Origin: Brevibacillus formosus
Lineage (GTDB): Bacteria > Bacillota > Bacilli > Brevibacillales > Brevibacillaceae
Direction of reading: 5' to 3'
NCBI RefSeq assembly: GCF_003013405.1
Contig: NZ_PXZL01000018.1
Span: 1 to 64,000, forward strand
DNA length: 64,000 bases
Positions 8,564-17,336 of the stretch are shown here, in pieces. Every line of letters begins with the position of its first letter. Position 1 is the stretch's first letter. Position numbers and translations under genes: made by a program. Below the pieces are notes generated by a model. It saw only the letters and a program-made list of their open reading frames with translations. It did no database searches and was not told the DNA's origin.

Positions 8564-9973
8564 TTACGAAACGCCGATTGTCACTGCTACAATGAGCGCG
8601 ATCGAAGCGATTATGGCCCAACCAGCTAGCAGCTTCCAAATGAATTTGACCCATTTCTCATACGGAATGCCTGCAACAGCCAGATAGCCCATTAACGCGG
8701 ACGAAGTCGGGATAATGGAGTTGGTTACCGCATCGCCGTATTGGAAGGCAAGGACCGCTATCTGACGTTGGATGCCGAGCAGATCCGCAATCGGCACCAT
8801 GATCGGCATCGTAGTTGCTGCCTGTCCACTGCCGGAAGAAATGAAGAGATTGAGAAAGGCTTGAATCACAAACATAGCCAAGACGTTTACGGCATCTGGC
8901 AAATGACCAATCGCCGAAGTCAGACTGTTAATCATCGTATCGATAATTTTTCCGTCTTCCAGGACGACCGTGATCGCGCGGGCAAAACCTACGATCAACG
9001 CGCCAAACGTAACGGCTCTCGCACCAGCGACGAAGGAATCAAACAGCGTATTGACTGACAAACCTCCGACGAGACCAGCAACAAGGCCCATGATCAGGAA
9101 GGAAGCGGTAAGCTCGGTCAGGAACCATTCGAACTTGAATACACCGTATACGTTGAAGGCGAGGCCACAGACCATTACCAGGAACACGAGCTTGTGACGC
9201 GCATTCAAATCTGGGATGTCTACTGTTGCCTGTTCTTGACTAGCGTGATTCTCTACGCCATAAAGCACACTCTTGGTTGGGTCTGCTTTGACACGATACG
9301 CATACCGCATGACGTACCAGATGGCAAAAGCGAGGACGAAGACATACACAACAGCACGAAAGGTAAGACCAGAGAAGAGCGGCAATTGCGCGAGCGACTG
9401 CGCCACCCCAACTGTAAATGGATTGATCATCCCACCCATGAAGCCGGCTGCCGCCCCCATGGTGATCATGGCTGTACCTGTTACGGCATCAAAGCCCATT
9501 GCACGAGCCAGCGCGATACCGATCGGAACGAAGATGATGCTTTCTTCTGCCATTCCCATCGTAAAGCCACCGATGGAGAAGAGGAACATGGAAGCAGGAA
9601 TGAGCAGCTTTTCCCGACCCTCCAAGTGTCGGACACCTTTATTGATCCCGGCTTCAATCGCTCCGGTCTGGCGGATGATTCCGAATACACCGCTTACAAT
9701 AAAGATGTAGAAAATGATTTGCGCGCCTTTTTGCATCCCTTCTGGAATCGCTTTGAACATGTCAAAGAACGAGACCGGATCACTTTCTACAGAATGGTAG
9801 CTGCCGTTGACGACGATGGTTTTGCCTGAGGCAGCGTCCTTGACGCGATCGAACTCACCAGCGGGGAGCACGTAGGAAGCCAGGGCGGCCAAAATGATGA
9901 TGATAAAGAGGATGGCATAGGTATGCGGCACAGAAAAACGTTTCTTTGCAGGTTTCAATGGATGTGTAGACAT
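8564..9973 (-). CDS. YfcC/DcuC-like membrane transporter
   Basis: A 469-residue carrier with roughly 11-12 hydrophobic helices, of the YfcC branch of the C4-dicarboxylate anaerobic carrier-like (DcuC/AbgT-related) families. Typical features are the opening FSVPHTYAILFIIIILAALASYVLPAGEFDRV, the central GGMINPFTVGVAQSLA and the C-terminal FISSGSGQAATTMPIMVPIADLLGI. The substrate is not given by sequence; the downstream amidohydrolase and racemase point to N-acyl amino acids or small peptides (inference). I place the start at MSTHPLK (9973), preceded by GAGGTGACCTC. A longer frame reaches back to 10021 but would overlap the promoter. It is the first gene after the -24/-12 promoter. Confidence 0.88.
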   Translation of the reverse strand: MSTHPLKPAKKRFSVPHTYAILFIIIILAALASYVLPAGEFDRVKDAASGKTIVVNGSYHSVESDPVSFFDMFKAIPEGMQKGAQIIFYIFIVSGVFGIIRQTGAIEAGINKGVRHLEGREKLLIPASMFLFSIGGFTMGMAEESIIFVPIGIALARAMGFDAVTGTAMITMGAAAGFMGGMINPFTVGVAQSLAQLPLFSGLTFRAVVYVFVLAFAIWYVMRYAYRVKADPTKSVLYGVENHASQEQATVDIPDLNARHKLVFLVMVCGLAFNVYGVFKFEWFLTELTASFLIMGLVAGLVGGLSVNTLFDSFVAGARAVTFGALIVGFARAITVVLEDGKIIDTMINSLTSAIGHLPDAVNVLAMFVIQAFLNLFISSGSGQAATTMPIMVPIADLLGIQRQIAVLAFQYGDAVTNSIIPTSSALMGYLAVAGIPYEKWVKFIWKLLAGWAIIASIALIVAVTIGVS

Positions 9974-10004
9974 GAGGTCACCTCGCTTTTTTTTGTTTAT
10001 GACA

Positions 10005-10021
10005 AGCAAGGGTCGTGCCAA
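10005..10021 (-). promoter_or_regulatory. Sigma-54 (-24/-12) promoter
   Basis: Read on the minus strand the sequence is TTGGCACGACCCTTGCT, matching the consensus TGGCACG-N4-TTGCT at every key base, with correct spacing of GG and GC. It lies about 32 bp before the transporter start. A sigma-54 enhancer-binding protein gene lies immediately upstream. Confidence 0.93.
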
Positions 10022-10093
10022 GTGTCGAAATTTCCCGAATATAAGCGTTTTCAGTAGATTTTCATAGGCTAGGTAAGGGAAGAAAACGAGCTT

Positions 10094-10134
10094 TAGGAAT
10101 GTTTATTAGGTTTTATGCAGCCTAATACATCCTA
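10094..10134. promoter_or_regulatory. Putative enhancer (upstream activating) site for the sigma-54 regulator
   Basis: ATTAGG (10105-10110) and CCTAAT (10121-10126) form a perfect inverted repeat spaced by ten bases, with a second TAGGA/TCCTA pair outside it. It lies about 90-110 bp upstream of the -24 element, the usual distance for an enhancer. Its protein partner is inferred to be the product of 10153-12177. Confidence 0.55.
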
Positions 10135-10152
10135 TTATTCATTGGGCGGAAG

Positions 10153-12177
10153 CTAAATCCGCCCGTGTTTTCGCAACAATTCGATACCCGCGGGGGTGAT
10201 GGAGGTTCCTTGTCGGGTCGTTCCTGAACGAACCAAACCTTGCTGCTCTAGCAGTTTCAGCTTGTGTCGCAGTGCGCTCTCTGTCCAGCCTACGGATTGC
10301 AGTTCAGGAGAGTGCGCCAATTGATAACGTCCGACTGGTTTGTTGGACACGTAATAATGATGCAAGCAATACAAAATATCCAGGTCGCGGTTGTCGTCCA
10401 ATTGGGGGATAGAAGCCGTCTGCTGCTTTTGAAACAGGCTATCCGTCAAACGTTTGGGGAGATCCTGGATACCGATGACAGGATGCTCGCTTACCGTAAT
10501 GGCATAGTCGACGACATTTTTCAGTTCGCGAATGTTCCCCCGCCAGTCATGGCGATAGAAAAGCTCCATGACTTCTGGCGACCATGTTTTGCGAATGCCT
10601 TGCTGCTCCAGATGCTCATCGATAAGAAGGGGAATATCGCTGATCCGCTCACGCAAAGCGGGAATTTGGATCGGCAGGACAGCCAAGCGATAGAACAGGT
10701 CCTCACGAAAGCTTCCTTGGGAAACAGCGTCTTCCAAATCGCGATTGGTAGCGGCGATGATGCGGCAATCCACAGAGAGAATGCCTGTACCGCCCACACG
10801 GATGACCTGCTTTTCTTGCAGCACGCGAAGCAGCTTGACCTGAATGGCTCCAGAGATGTCCCCCACCTCATCGAGAAAAATCGTCCCACCGTCCGCTTGC
10901 TCAAACAGACCGGGCTTTCCGCCTTTTCGTGCTCCTGTAAAGGCACCGTCTTCGTAGCCGAACAGCTCGCTCTCCAGCAGGTTTTCCGGCAAGGAGGCAC
11001 AGTTGATTGCGACAAAGGGGCCGTTTTTGCGTAGCGAGTGCTGATGAATGGCATGGGCGAACAGCTCTTTTCCCGTCCCGTTTTCGCCTGTCAGCAGAAT
11101 CGTTTGATTGTTTCTTGCCATTTTTTTGCCGAGCTCGATGGCTTGGAGCAGCGGTTGGCTTTGTCCTTTGATATCGGAAAAGGAGTAGGTGGCTGTATGG
11201 CCGCGCAACGTAAGCGTGGTTCGCAAGCGCTGGATTTCAGTCACGTCTTTTAGCGTACAAACGAAGCCTAAATGCTCATGCCTGCGGCGGATGCTTTGAC
11301 TGCTGACGATAAATTGCTTGTGATCAATGGTTACGAGGGCGTCCTCCTGATCTTCCTGCTCAAAAAAGGGCTGAAGCAAGCTATGCTCCTTCATCACCGT
11401 GTACGGTTGTCCAACAATAGAGGATGCGTGTGGACAAAACAGCTCAACGGCGACGTCGTTTATAAACGTAATGAGCCCTTGTTCGTTGCAAGCGATCACG
11501 GGGTCTTTGACTGCCTGAAAGGTAGATTGCAGCTGGCTGTTGAGCTTCTGTACTTCTGCGTAGGAGGTGCCGAGCATTTTTGCGAGCTCAGACATTTCTA
11601 AAATGAAGGAAGACAAGTATTCACGCTCCCATTCACTGGGCACGCCTACCTTGCGACCGATATCAATCAAGTCATGAATGTTGATTTTGCGAAATCCGAG
11701 ATCAATAACCTCCACGTGAGGAGGCAGCGGTACATCCGCGATGCTCATAATGATTGCGTACTGAAATTCGAGATCATCAAATGTACAGCCAGGGTGAAAA
11801 GGAACGTAATTGATATGATCGACGTTCGCTTCTATTAAATTTTGGATGACCTCTTGTGCCGTTACGGGCGAATTGTTCATGACAGGGACGGTCGTCCCAG
11901 GAGGAATCTGCATCAGCGCTTTCATTTTGCGCAGCTCGAAAAAACGGTTTAAAACCGTGATGGGTACGGAGTCAGCGACAGCTTGACGGGCAACTGTGTA
12001 CAGCTCCGGGGATTTGGTTGTGATAAAGACATGATCGACTCCGCTCAAATCGGGAATGTGCTCATGGCTAGCGTAACCGATGACTTTGCAATACGGTTCG
12101 AAATAAGCCCGCAGTTCTTTTAGCAAAAATTCGAGAGTGTCCGTTCCTTTTGCAATCAAGACAATGGTGTGGTCCAT
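10153..12177 (-). CDS. Sigma-54-dependent enhancer-binding transcriptional regulator
   Basis: A 674-residue activator. The N-terminal ~200 residues form a sensory region of a kind I cannot name with certainty (possibly PrpR-like). A PAS domain follows ([19 protein letters not shown], about 215-320). The AAA+ domain has Walker A GENGTGKE, the sigma-54 contact loop GAFTGA in [17 protein letters not shown], Walker [12 protein letters not shown] and the arginine-finger region FREDLFYRL. The C-terminus is not the usual Fis-type helix-turn-helix but a winged-helix-like segment ([21 protein letters not shown]). The start at 12177 follows AAGGCGGTGCAGC; an in-frame extension to 12282 has no ribosome site. 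It probably activates the adjacent -24/-12 promoter. Confidence 0.92.
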   Translation of the reverse strand: MDHTIVLIAKGTDTLEFLLKELRAYFEPYCKVIGYASHEHIPDLSGVDHVFITTKSPELYTVARQAVADSVPITVLNRFFELRKMKALMQIPPGTTVPVMNNSPVTAQEVIQNLIEANVDHINYVPFHPGCTFDDLEFQYAIIMSIADVPLPPHVEVIDLGFRKINIHDLIDIGRKVGVPSEWEREYLSSFILEMSELAKMLGTSYAEVQKLNSQLQSTFQAVKDPVIACNEQGLITFINDVAVELFCPHASSIVGQPYTVMKEHSLLQPFFEQEDQEDALVTIDHKQFIVSSQSIRRRHEHLGFVCTLKDVTEIQRLRTTLTLRGHTATYSFSDIKGQSQPLLQAIELGKKMARNNQTILLTGENGTGKELFAHAIHQHSLRKNGPFVAINCASLPENLLESELFGYEDGAFTGARKGGKPGLFEQADGGTIFLDEVGDISGAIQVKLLRVLQEKQVIRVGGTGILSVDCRIIAATNRDLEDAVSQGSFREDLFYRLAVLPIQIPALRERISDIPLLIDEHLEQQGIRKTWSPEVMELFYRHDWRGNIRELKNVVDYAITVSEHPVIGIQDLPKRLTDSLFQKQQTASIPQLDDNRDLDILYCLHHYYVSNKPVGRYQLAHSPELQSVGWTESALRHKLKLLEQQGLVRSGTTRQGTSITPAGIELLRKHGRI

Positions 12178-12356
12178 GCTGCACCGCCTTTGCTCAAACA
12201 ATCGTGAATGTTTTGTAATCTCATGATAGCACAATGCCTGGCTGTAATCGGATGGATTCGCTTGTATAGAGAGGAAAGACAAGGATTGATTTGCGGGTGG
12301 GGAAATGTGTTTTAATAGAAGGTAGGGAAGATCGAAAAGGAGCAGGAGGAATCAGC

Positions 12357-13028
12357 ATGGAGGACAGATTGGTTCCAGAGGTGCTGCAAATGATTGGGGA
12401 AGTCGTGCCAGACGGGGTATCGATCGCAATCTCGGACGGCTCACAATACTTGTACTATCAACCGAGTTCCAATATTGACTTGAAAATTACGCCAGGGGAT
12501 CTCGTTCCCATTGGCTCCGCTACACATCAAGCGCTCATGGAAATGGGAAAAGTGGGGCATCAGGTGGAGAGTCGTATTTTTGGTGTGCCGTACTATGGAC
12601 TCTCGCTTCCATTGGTGCGAAATGGTCAGGTCGTGGGCTGTATTACCGCCATCTATCCGCCTCAAAACGTTCCGCTCACAAATCCGGAGCCGCGTCTATC
12701 GTTTTTGGTCGGAAAAGGGGAGGACGGCTGGTTGCCTATTCCGTTAACGGAGATCATCTATATCAGCTCTCATGAAGGAAAAACGCTTCTGCATACGGCT
12801 AGTGGATCATATGCGAACAAATACAACATGGCTGAACTGGAGTACATGCTTCCGCAAGAGCGATTTGTTCGTTGTCATCGTTCGTATTTCGTCAATATGG
12901 AATCAATCGGCTTTATTCACCCGCATTTTCATTCGACGTTTTTATTGGAGATGAAGGACAAGCAAAAGACAAGAGTTCCTGTGAGTCAGTCGTACGCCAG
13001 CTCGTTTCGGCAATTGCTCGGCTTCTGA
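12357..13028 (+). CDS. LytTR-domain transcriptional regulator
   Basis: A 223-residue DNA-binding protein with a C-terminal LytTR domain (about 120-222: PLTEIIYISSHEGKTLLHT, then ERFVRCHRSYFVNMESIGFIHP). The N-terminal ~105 residues are not a phospho-receiver. They look like a small sensor domain (VVPDGVSIAISDGSQYLYY, LPLVRNGQVVGCITAIYPP) resembling GAF/PAS-type regulators found next to acyl-CoA or carbon-metabolism genes. The ATG at 12357 follows AGGAGGAATCAGC. It is transcribed divergently from the sigma-54 regulator and 138 bp before a CoA-transferase gene, which may be its target. Confidence 0.88.
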   Translation: MEDRLVPEVLQMIGEVVPDGVSIAISDGSQYLYYQPSSNIDLKITPGDLVPIGSATHQALMEMGKVGHQVESRIFGVPYYGLSLPLVRNGQVVGCITAIYPPQNVPLTNPEPRLSFLVGKGEDGWLPIPLTEIIYISSHEGKTLLHTASGSYANKYNMAELEYMLPQERFVRCHRSYFVNMESIGFIHPHFHSTFLLEMKDKQKTRVPVSQSYASSFRQLLGF

Positions 13029-13166
13029 AATATCTGATAAATGAGAATGGTTCGCTGCCGTTTTTTCTTGATAGCCGCGTAAAAATTCTGTTTTGTTGAA
13101 AATCGAGTGCCCGCTCAGAATCCATGTGCTAGTGTAAAAGCAATAAAGATGGCATGGGAGGTCACA

Positions 13167-14681
13167 ATGATGTGGGAGCGCTTACGCGATAAACGACTGG
13201 CAGATAAAATCGTGACGGCTGAGGTAGCAGCAGGATGGATTGAGGATGGCATGACGATCGGGTTAAGTGGTTTCACGCGTGCTGGTGATGCCAAGGTCGT
13301 GCCGCTCGCATTGGCTGAGCTGGCGAAAAAAGAGAACAAGCCTTTTGGCGTAAACGTATATACAGGAGCTTCACTCGGCTCCGATGTAGATGCCGTGATG
13401 GCGGAAGCAGGGATCATCAACAAGCGATTGCCGTTTCAAGCAGATCCGGTCATGCGCAAAAAAATCAACGATGGCAGCATGATGTTCGTTGACCAGCATT
13501 TGTCGCATACAGCGGAAGCGATTCGCCAGGGAGCGATAGACGCTATTGATTATGCGATTGTGGAAGCGGTTGCAATTACAGAAGAGGGCATGATCATTCC
13601 GGCTACGTCCGTGGGGAACTCTAATATTTTCGTGGAAAATGCCAAGCATGTCATCATTGAGTTGAATATGGCTCAATCGGTGGAGTTGGAAGGCATCCAT
13701 GATATTTATACACCTGCAAAACAAGGAGAGCGTGAACCGATTCCGCTCACGTCCGTGGATCAGCGAATGGGCACAGCAGGGATTCCCGTCGATCCAGATA
13801 AAGTAAAAGGGATTGTCCTGACGAATCAGTTGGATTCTCCGTCGACGATTGTGGAGCCGGACGAAGAAACGGCGCAGATTGCCGCACATCTGATCGAGTT
13901 TTTGCGTCAGGAGGTAAAAGAGGGACGCTTGCCGAACAATCTCGCGCCATTGCAATCGGGAATTGGATCGGTAGCGAATGCGGTTTTCAACGGATTTTTG
14001 GATTCGGAATTCACGGATCTGACTGTCTTTTCGGAAGTGTTGCAGGACGCGGTGTTTGATTTGCTTGATGCAGGTAAAATTTCGTTTGCCTCAGGCTGTT
14101 CGATCACGCTGACGGCTGACAAGATGAAGCATGTCACCGAAAATTTTGCCCAATACCGTGACAAGCTGCTGTTGCGTCCGCAAGAAATCACGAACCATCC
14201 GGAGCTGATTCGCCGCCTCGGTCTGATTGCGATCAATACTGCGATTGAAGCGGACATCTACGGCAACGTCAACTCGACCAATGTATCGGGTACGCGAATG
14301 ATGAACGGCATCGGCGGCTCTGGTGATTTTGCGCGCAATGCACGTCTGGGCATCTTCGTAACCAAGTCGATTGCCAAAGGTGGAAACATCTCGAGCATCG
14401 TTCCGTTTGCCTCCCATGTGGATCATACCGAGCACGATGTAGATGTTATCGTCACCGAGCAAGGCTTGGCAGACCTGAGAGGCTTGGCTCCGCGTCAAAG
14501 GGCCATCAAAATTATCGAGAATTGTGCGCATCCGATGTACCGCGATCAATTGATGGCGTACTACGAGGAAGCACTCACACGCGGTGGGCATACCCCGCAT
14601 GTATTGGAAAAGGCATTCTCCTGGCACGTACGTTACGCGCAGGAAGGCACGATGCTTGCGAAAAAGCCAGCGTTGGTTTAG
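13167..14681 (+). CDS. Acetyl-CoA hydrolase/succinyl-CoA:acetate CoA-transferase family protein
   Basis: About 504 residues of the Ach1/Cat1 class of CoA-transferases. Visible signatures are GMTIGLSGFTRAGDAKVVP near the N-terminus, GIGSVANAV (about 270), GSGDFARNARL and the C-terminal HVDHTEHDVDVIVTEQGLADLRGLAPRQRA. Family members move CoA between succinyl-CoA or acetyl-CoA and acetate, or hydrolyse acetyl-CoA. Start is at the ATG pair 13167/13170 after GGGAGGTCACA; the first is used here. It lies downstream of the LytTR regulator and is closed by a bidirectional terminator shared with cydB. Confidence 0.93.
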   Translation: MMWERLRDKRLADKIVTAEVAAGWIEDGMTIGLSGFTRAGDAKVVPLALAELAKKENKPFGVNVYTGASLGSDVDAVMAEAGIINKRLPFQADPVMRKKINDGSMMFVDQHLSHTAEAIRQGAIDAIDYAIVEAVAITEEGMIIPATSVGNSNIFVENAKHVIIELNMAQSVELEGIHDIYTPAKQGEREPIPLTSVDQRMGTAGIPVDPDKVKGIVLTNQLDSPSTIVEPDEETAQIAAHLIEFLRQEVKEGRLPNNLAPLQSGIGSVANAVFNGFLDSEFTDLTVFSEVLQDAVFDLLDAGKISFASGCSITLTADKMKHVTENFAQYRDKLLLRPQEITNHPELIRRLGLIAINTAIEADIYGNVNSTNVSGTRMMNGIGGSGDFARNARLGIFVTKSIAKGGNISSIVPFASHVDHTEHDVDVIVTEQGLADLRGLAPRQRAIKIIENCAHPMYRDQLMAYYEEALTRGGHTPHVLEKAFSWHVRYAQEGTMLAKKPALV

Positions 14682-14756
14682 GCGATGGAATGATGAGCAA
14701 AAAATGATGCTGGAGGAAGAGAAAATCTTCTGATCTTGCTTTTGACCAAACAAAAA

Positions 14757-14788
14757 AGAGGCTCCGCTGAATCAGGGCGAAGCCTCTT
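14757..14788. terminator. Bidirectional terminator between CoA-transferase and cydB
   Basis: AAGAGGCT and AGCCTCTT pair, extended inward by CCGC/GCG, between convergent genes. A-rich and T-rich flanks allow use from both sides. Confidence 0.8.
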
Positions 14789-14810
14789 ACTTTTGTGTAT
14801 CGCGAAATTG

Positions 14811-15842
14811 CTATTTTTGCCGTACATACTGCTCGTCCCTCATGAACAGACGCCAGAAATAAATAAAACCGGGTACGAGAATCGCAAAGCCGACCATATA
14901 ACAAATGAACAGAGCGTGGAACGTATCCGGATGTGTAAAGCTGGATTCAATCGTCACTTGGGGATAGACGATATAGGGGAGGCGCGCTGCACCGTACGCA
15001 TAGCTAGCGAGCAGGTATTGTGTTGTGGCGACAATGACCGCAATCCGCGGAAGATGGATGCCGAAGTATCGACGGTCTTGGGGCAGCATGAGAGATATAT
15101 AACTAATGAAAAAGCAGACGGCCGATGCAATAAGCCAAGGCAAATAGTCGAGAATGCGGTCATATAGCCATTTTGCCTCTATCTGCATCGTGAGCACGGT
15201 AACCAATGCCGCAAGCAGCGTAATCGGCCCCAGTAGCACTGCATCCCTGCGGTAAACAGCGAAGGCTTGTTTTTCACCAGCGACGAAGGAGTAGTCCGCG
15301 AGAAGCAGCGACGAGAGGTAGAGTGTGCTGCTGATGGCAAGACCAATGAAAGAATAGACGTGCGGGCTGGTCAAAAACAGTCCCCAGTCGAGATACTCTA
15401 CACCATTGATCGTCCGAGACAACCCGCCCTGCGTCACAGGAAGCACGCTGATTAACAGAGCCGGCACCAATATCCCGGTAACGCCGGAGACGATGCTGAG
15501 CATCTTGTCATACTTGTAAATCAGATGCGAAAACACCATGAATGTACTGCGGATCAGGATCAATAACACCACGAGACATCCGGGAACCAGCAGCAGGCTC
15601 GCCAGCGTGTAGGTCGCGCCAGGGAAAAAGGTAACGAGGGCGACAACAATTAACACGATAAAGACATTCACGACCTCCCAGGAGGGCGAGAGGTAGCGAT
15701 TGGCGATTTGGGTGGCTTTGGTTTTTTCTCGATTCAAATAAATCATCGACCAAAAACCTGCACCGAAGTCGAAGGAGGCCGCGACGGAATAGATGACGAC
15801 GAAAATCCAGAGCAGCGTAATGGCAATAATCGTGTCGGTCAT
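14811..15842 (-). CDS. cydB: Cytochrome bd-type ubiquinol/menaquinol oxidase subunit II
   Basis: A 343-residue integral membrane protein with about eight hydrophobic helices, starting MTDTIIAITLLWIFVVIYSVAASFDFGAGFW, typical of the CydB-like (YthB) partner of the bd/CIO oxidases. It supports the heme subunit in reducing O2 to water with quinol. Its ATG overlaps the cydA stop codon (ATGA), so translation is coupled. A longer frame in the same register reaches 16163, but that part lies inside cydA and is not supported. Confidence 0.93.
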   Translation of the reverse strand: MTDTIIAITLLWIFVVIYSVAASFDFGAGFWSMIYLNREKTKATQIANRYLSPSWEVVNVFIVLIVVALVTFFPGATYTLASLLLVPGCLVVLLILIRSTFMVFSHLIYKYDKMLSIVSGVTGILVPALLISVLPVTQGGLSRTINGVEYLDWGLFLTSPHVYSFIGLAISSTLYLSSLLLADYSFVAGEKQAFAVYRRDAVLLGPITLLAALVTVLTMQIEAKWLYDRILDYLPWLIASAVCFFISYISLMLPQDRRYFGIHLPRIAVIVATTQYLLASYAYGAARLPYIVYPQVTIESSFTHPDTFHALFICYMVGFAILVPGFIYFWRLFMRDEQYVRQK

Positions 15843-17188
15843 GCCGTTCCTCCGTCCACTTTCGGCTGTTCTGGCGGATCGAGCTCCAAGGGATGGCGGC
15901 CAAAATAGCTGCGGAATACGAGCAGCGTGACGATAGCGAAAAATACGTACACCGAGAGGAAAATCCAGAACAGGGTAGAGATGCCTGCTGCTTGGGTAGC
16001 GGCATCTACTGTTTTCATCACACGATAAACCACCCATGGCTGGCGCCCAGTGCAGGCAAAAATCCAGCCGAATTCGATGCCTAACAAGGCGAGCGGCCCA
16101 CTTGCGACAAATACCCAGAGAACCCAGCGTGGAAATTGAGAGCGCTTCAGCAACTTCTTCCAAGCGAAGCCGATGAAGCCTACAAAGATCAACAAGCTGC
16201 CGATAATGACCATCCCGTTAAAAAGCGTATGGACGTAGAGTGGAGGCCACAGCTCCTTTGGAAAGTCGTCCAGACCGACCACGACCTCGTCAAAGCGATT
16301 GGCTGCAAGAAAGCTGAGCGCCCATGGAATCTCGATAGCGTATTTGACTTCTTTCGTCTCGGGATCGGTAAAGCCGCCAATTGCGAGTGGGGCATAGGCT
16401 TGTGTTTCAAACAGTCCTTCGGCAGCGGCCAGCTTTTCCGGCTGGTATTTATGCAAAAGCTGCGCGGATTCATGACCGTTCAAGGCGGTTAAAAGGGAAA
16501 AGGTGCCGCCCACGATTAAACCGGTCAAGAGTGCCTTTTGATGATACAAATAAACCCGACTGCCTTTTTCGGCGCGCAGCATTTTCCACGCTGCTACTCC
16601 TGCGACGATGAATGCCCCCGTCATATAAGCAGAGACAGTTACATGACCTGCCGTCACGAAAAAGCTGGGATTGAAAAAAGCTTTCCACGGGTCCACGTCG
16701 ACGATCTGCCCATCAACCATCCGAAAGCCAGTTGGCGTGCCTTCAAAGGCGTGGACATTCGTAATCAGGATGGCGGAGGCCGTCGCACCAAGCAAAACCA
16801 TGAACAAGCTCAGCAAACGCATGTTGCGGGATAGGCGGTGAGCCGCGTAGACGTAGATGGACATAAATAAAGCTTCCACGAAGAAAGCGAATATTTCGAT
16901 CTGAAAAGGCAGCGAGATCACCTTTCCGACAATCTCCATGAACCCAGGCCATAACAGGGAAAGCTGGACCCCAGCAATCGTTCCAGACGGGATCGCTACA
17001 CCTAGCAAGATCGCCTGGGCTTTTGTCCAGCGTTTGGCCATGATCTCGTAATCGCGGTCACGCGTCCGCCAAAAGAGGAGCTCCACCAGCAAGATCATGA
17101 GTGGGAGACCAACGCCCATGGTCGCAAAAATAATGTGAAAGGCCATAGTCGTCCCGAATATGGCTCTGGTCATCACGATATCTTCCAC
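15839..17188 (-). CDS. cydA: Cytochrome bd-type ubiquinol/menaquinol oxidase subunit I
   Basis: A 449-residue heme subunit. It has the N-terminal heme-ligand region MAFHIIFATMGVGLPL, the conserved PFQIEIFAFFVEALFMSIY helix, ALNGHESAQ and the C-terminal GWIFACTGRQPWVVY signature. The Q-loop is short, as in the cyanide-insensitive/YthA-type oxidases. The GTG at 17188 (VEDIVMTRAIFG) follows AAAGGAAG; no suitable ATG lies nearby and the frame upstream to 17362 has no ribosome site. A perfect inverted repeat sits 35-53 bp before the start and may be an operator. It gives a high-affinity O2 branch beside the ba3 oxidase at 61-63 kb. Confidence 0.95.
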   Translation of the reverse strand: MEDIVMTRAIFGTTMAFHIIFATMGVGLPLMILLVELLFWRTRDRDYEIMAKRWTKAQAILLGVAIPSGTIAGVQLSLLWPGFMEIVGKVISLPFQIEIFAFFVEALFMSIYVYAAHRLSRNMRLLSLFMVLLGATASAILITNVHAFEGTPTGFRMVDGQIVDVDPWKAFFNPSFFVTAGHVTVSAYMTGAFIVAGVAAWKMLRAEKGSRVYLYHQKALLTGLIVGGTFSLLTALNGHESAQLLHKYQPEKLAAAEGLFETQAYAPLAIGGFTDPETKEVKYAIEIPWALSFLAANRFDEVVVGLDDFPKELWPPLYVHTLFNGMVIIGSLLIFVGFIGFAWKKLLKRSQFPRWVLWVFVASGPLALLGIEFGWIFACTGRQPWVVYRVMKTVDAATQAAGISTLFWIFLSVYVFFAIVTLLVFRSYFGRHPLELDPPEQPKVDGGTA

Positions 17189-17222
17189 GTTCAACTTCCT
17201 TTCTGATCGGCACCAAAAATTG

Positions 17223-17241
17223 TTAACGATTTCCTCGTTAA
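17223..17241. promoter_or_regulatory. Perfect palindrome in the cydAB leader, candidate operator
   Basis: TTAACGA and TCGTTAA are separated by TTTCC, a 19-bp perfect inverted repeat just upstream of cydA. Redox repressors such as Rex bind TTGTGA/TCACAA-like palindromes in cyd promoters; this one differs in sequence, so the binder is not assigned. Confidence 0.5.
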
Positions 17242-17269
17242 TGTCCCATGAGGAGGCGGAGTTTATACG

Positions 17270-17297
17270 AAAAAGACCGTCACAAAAATGTGACGGC
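17270..17297 (-). terminator. Terminator of the doxX-pirin operon
   Basis: On the minus strand GGCCGTCACA pairs with TGTGACGGTC, followed by five T. It separates the pirin gene from cydA on the same strand. Confidence 0.85.
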
Positions 17298-17336
17298 CGG
17301 GCTTGATGATAGGATAAGGGCGTTTGGAAGAGTAGA

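Noticed and set aside
13029-13166. LytTR binding site before the CoA-transferase gene
   Set aside because: I looked for paired LytTR-type direct repeats and found none clear enough to report.
15843-16163. N-terminal extension of cydB
   Set aside because: The segment is antiparallel-free but lies in another frame of cydA; the ATGA overlap at 15839-15842 gives a normal cydB start.
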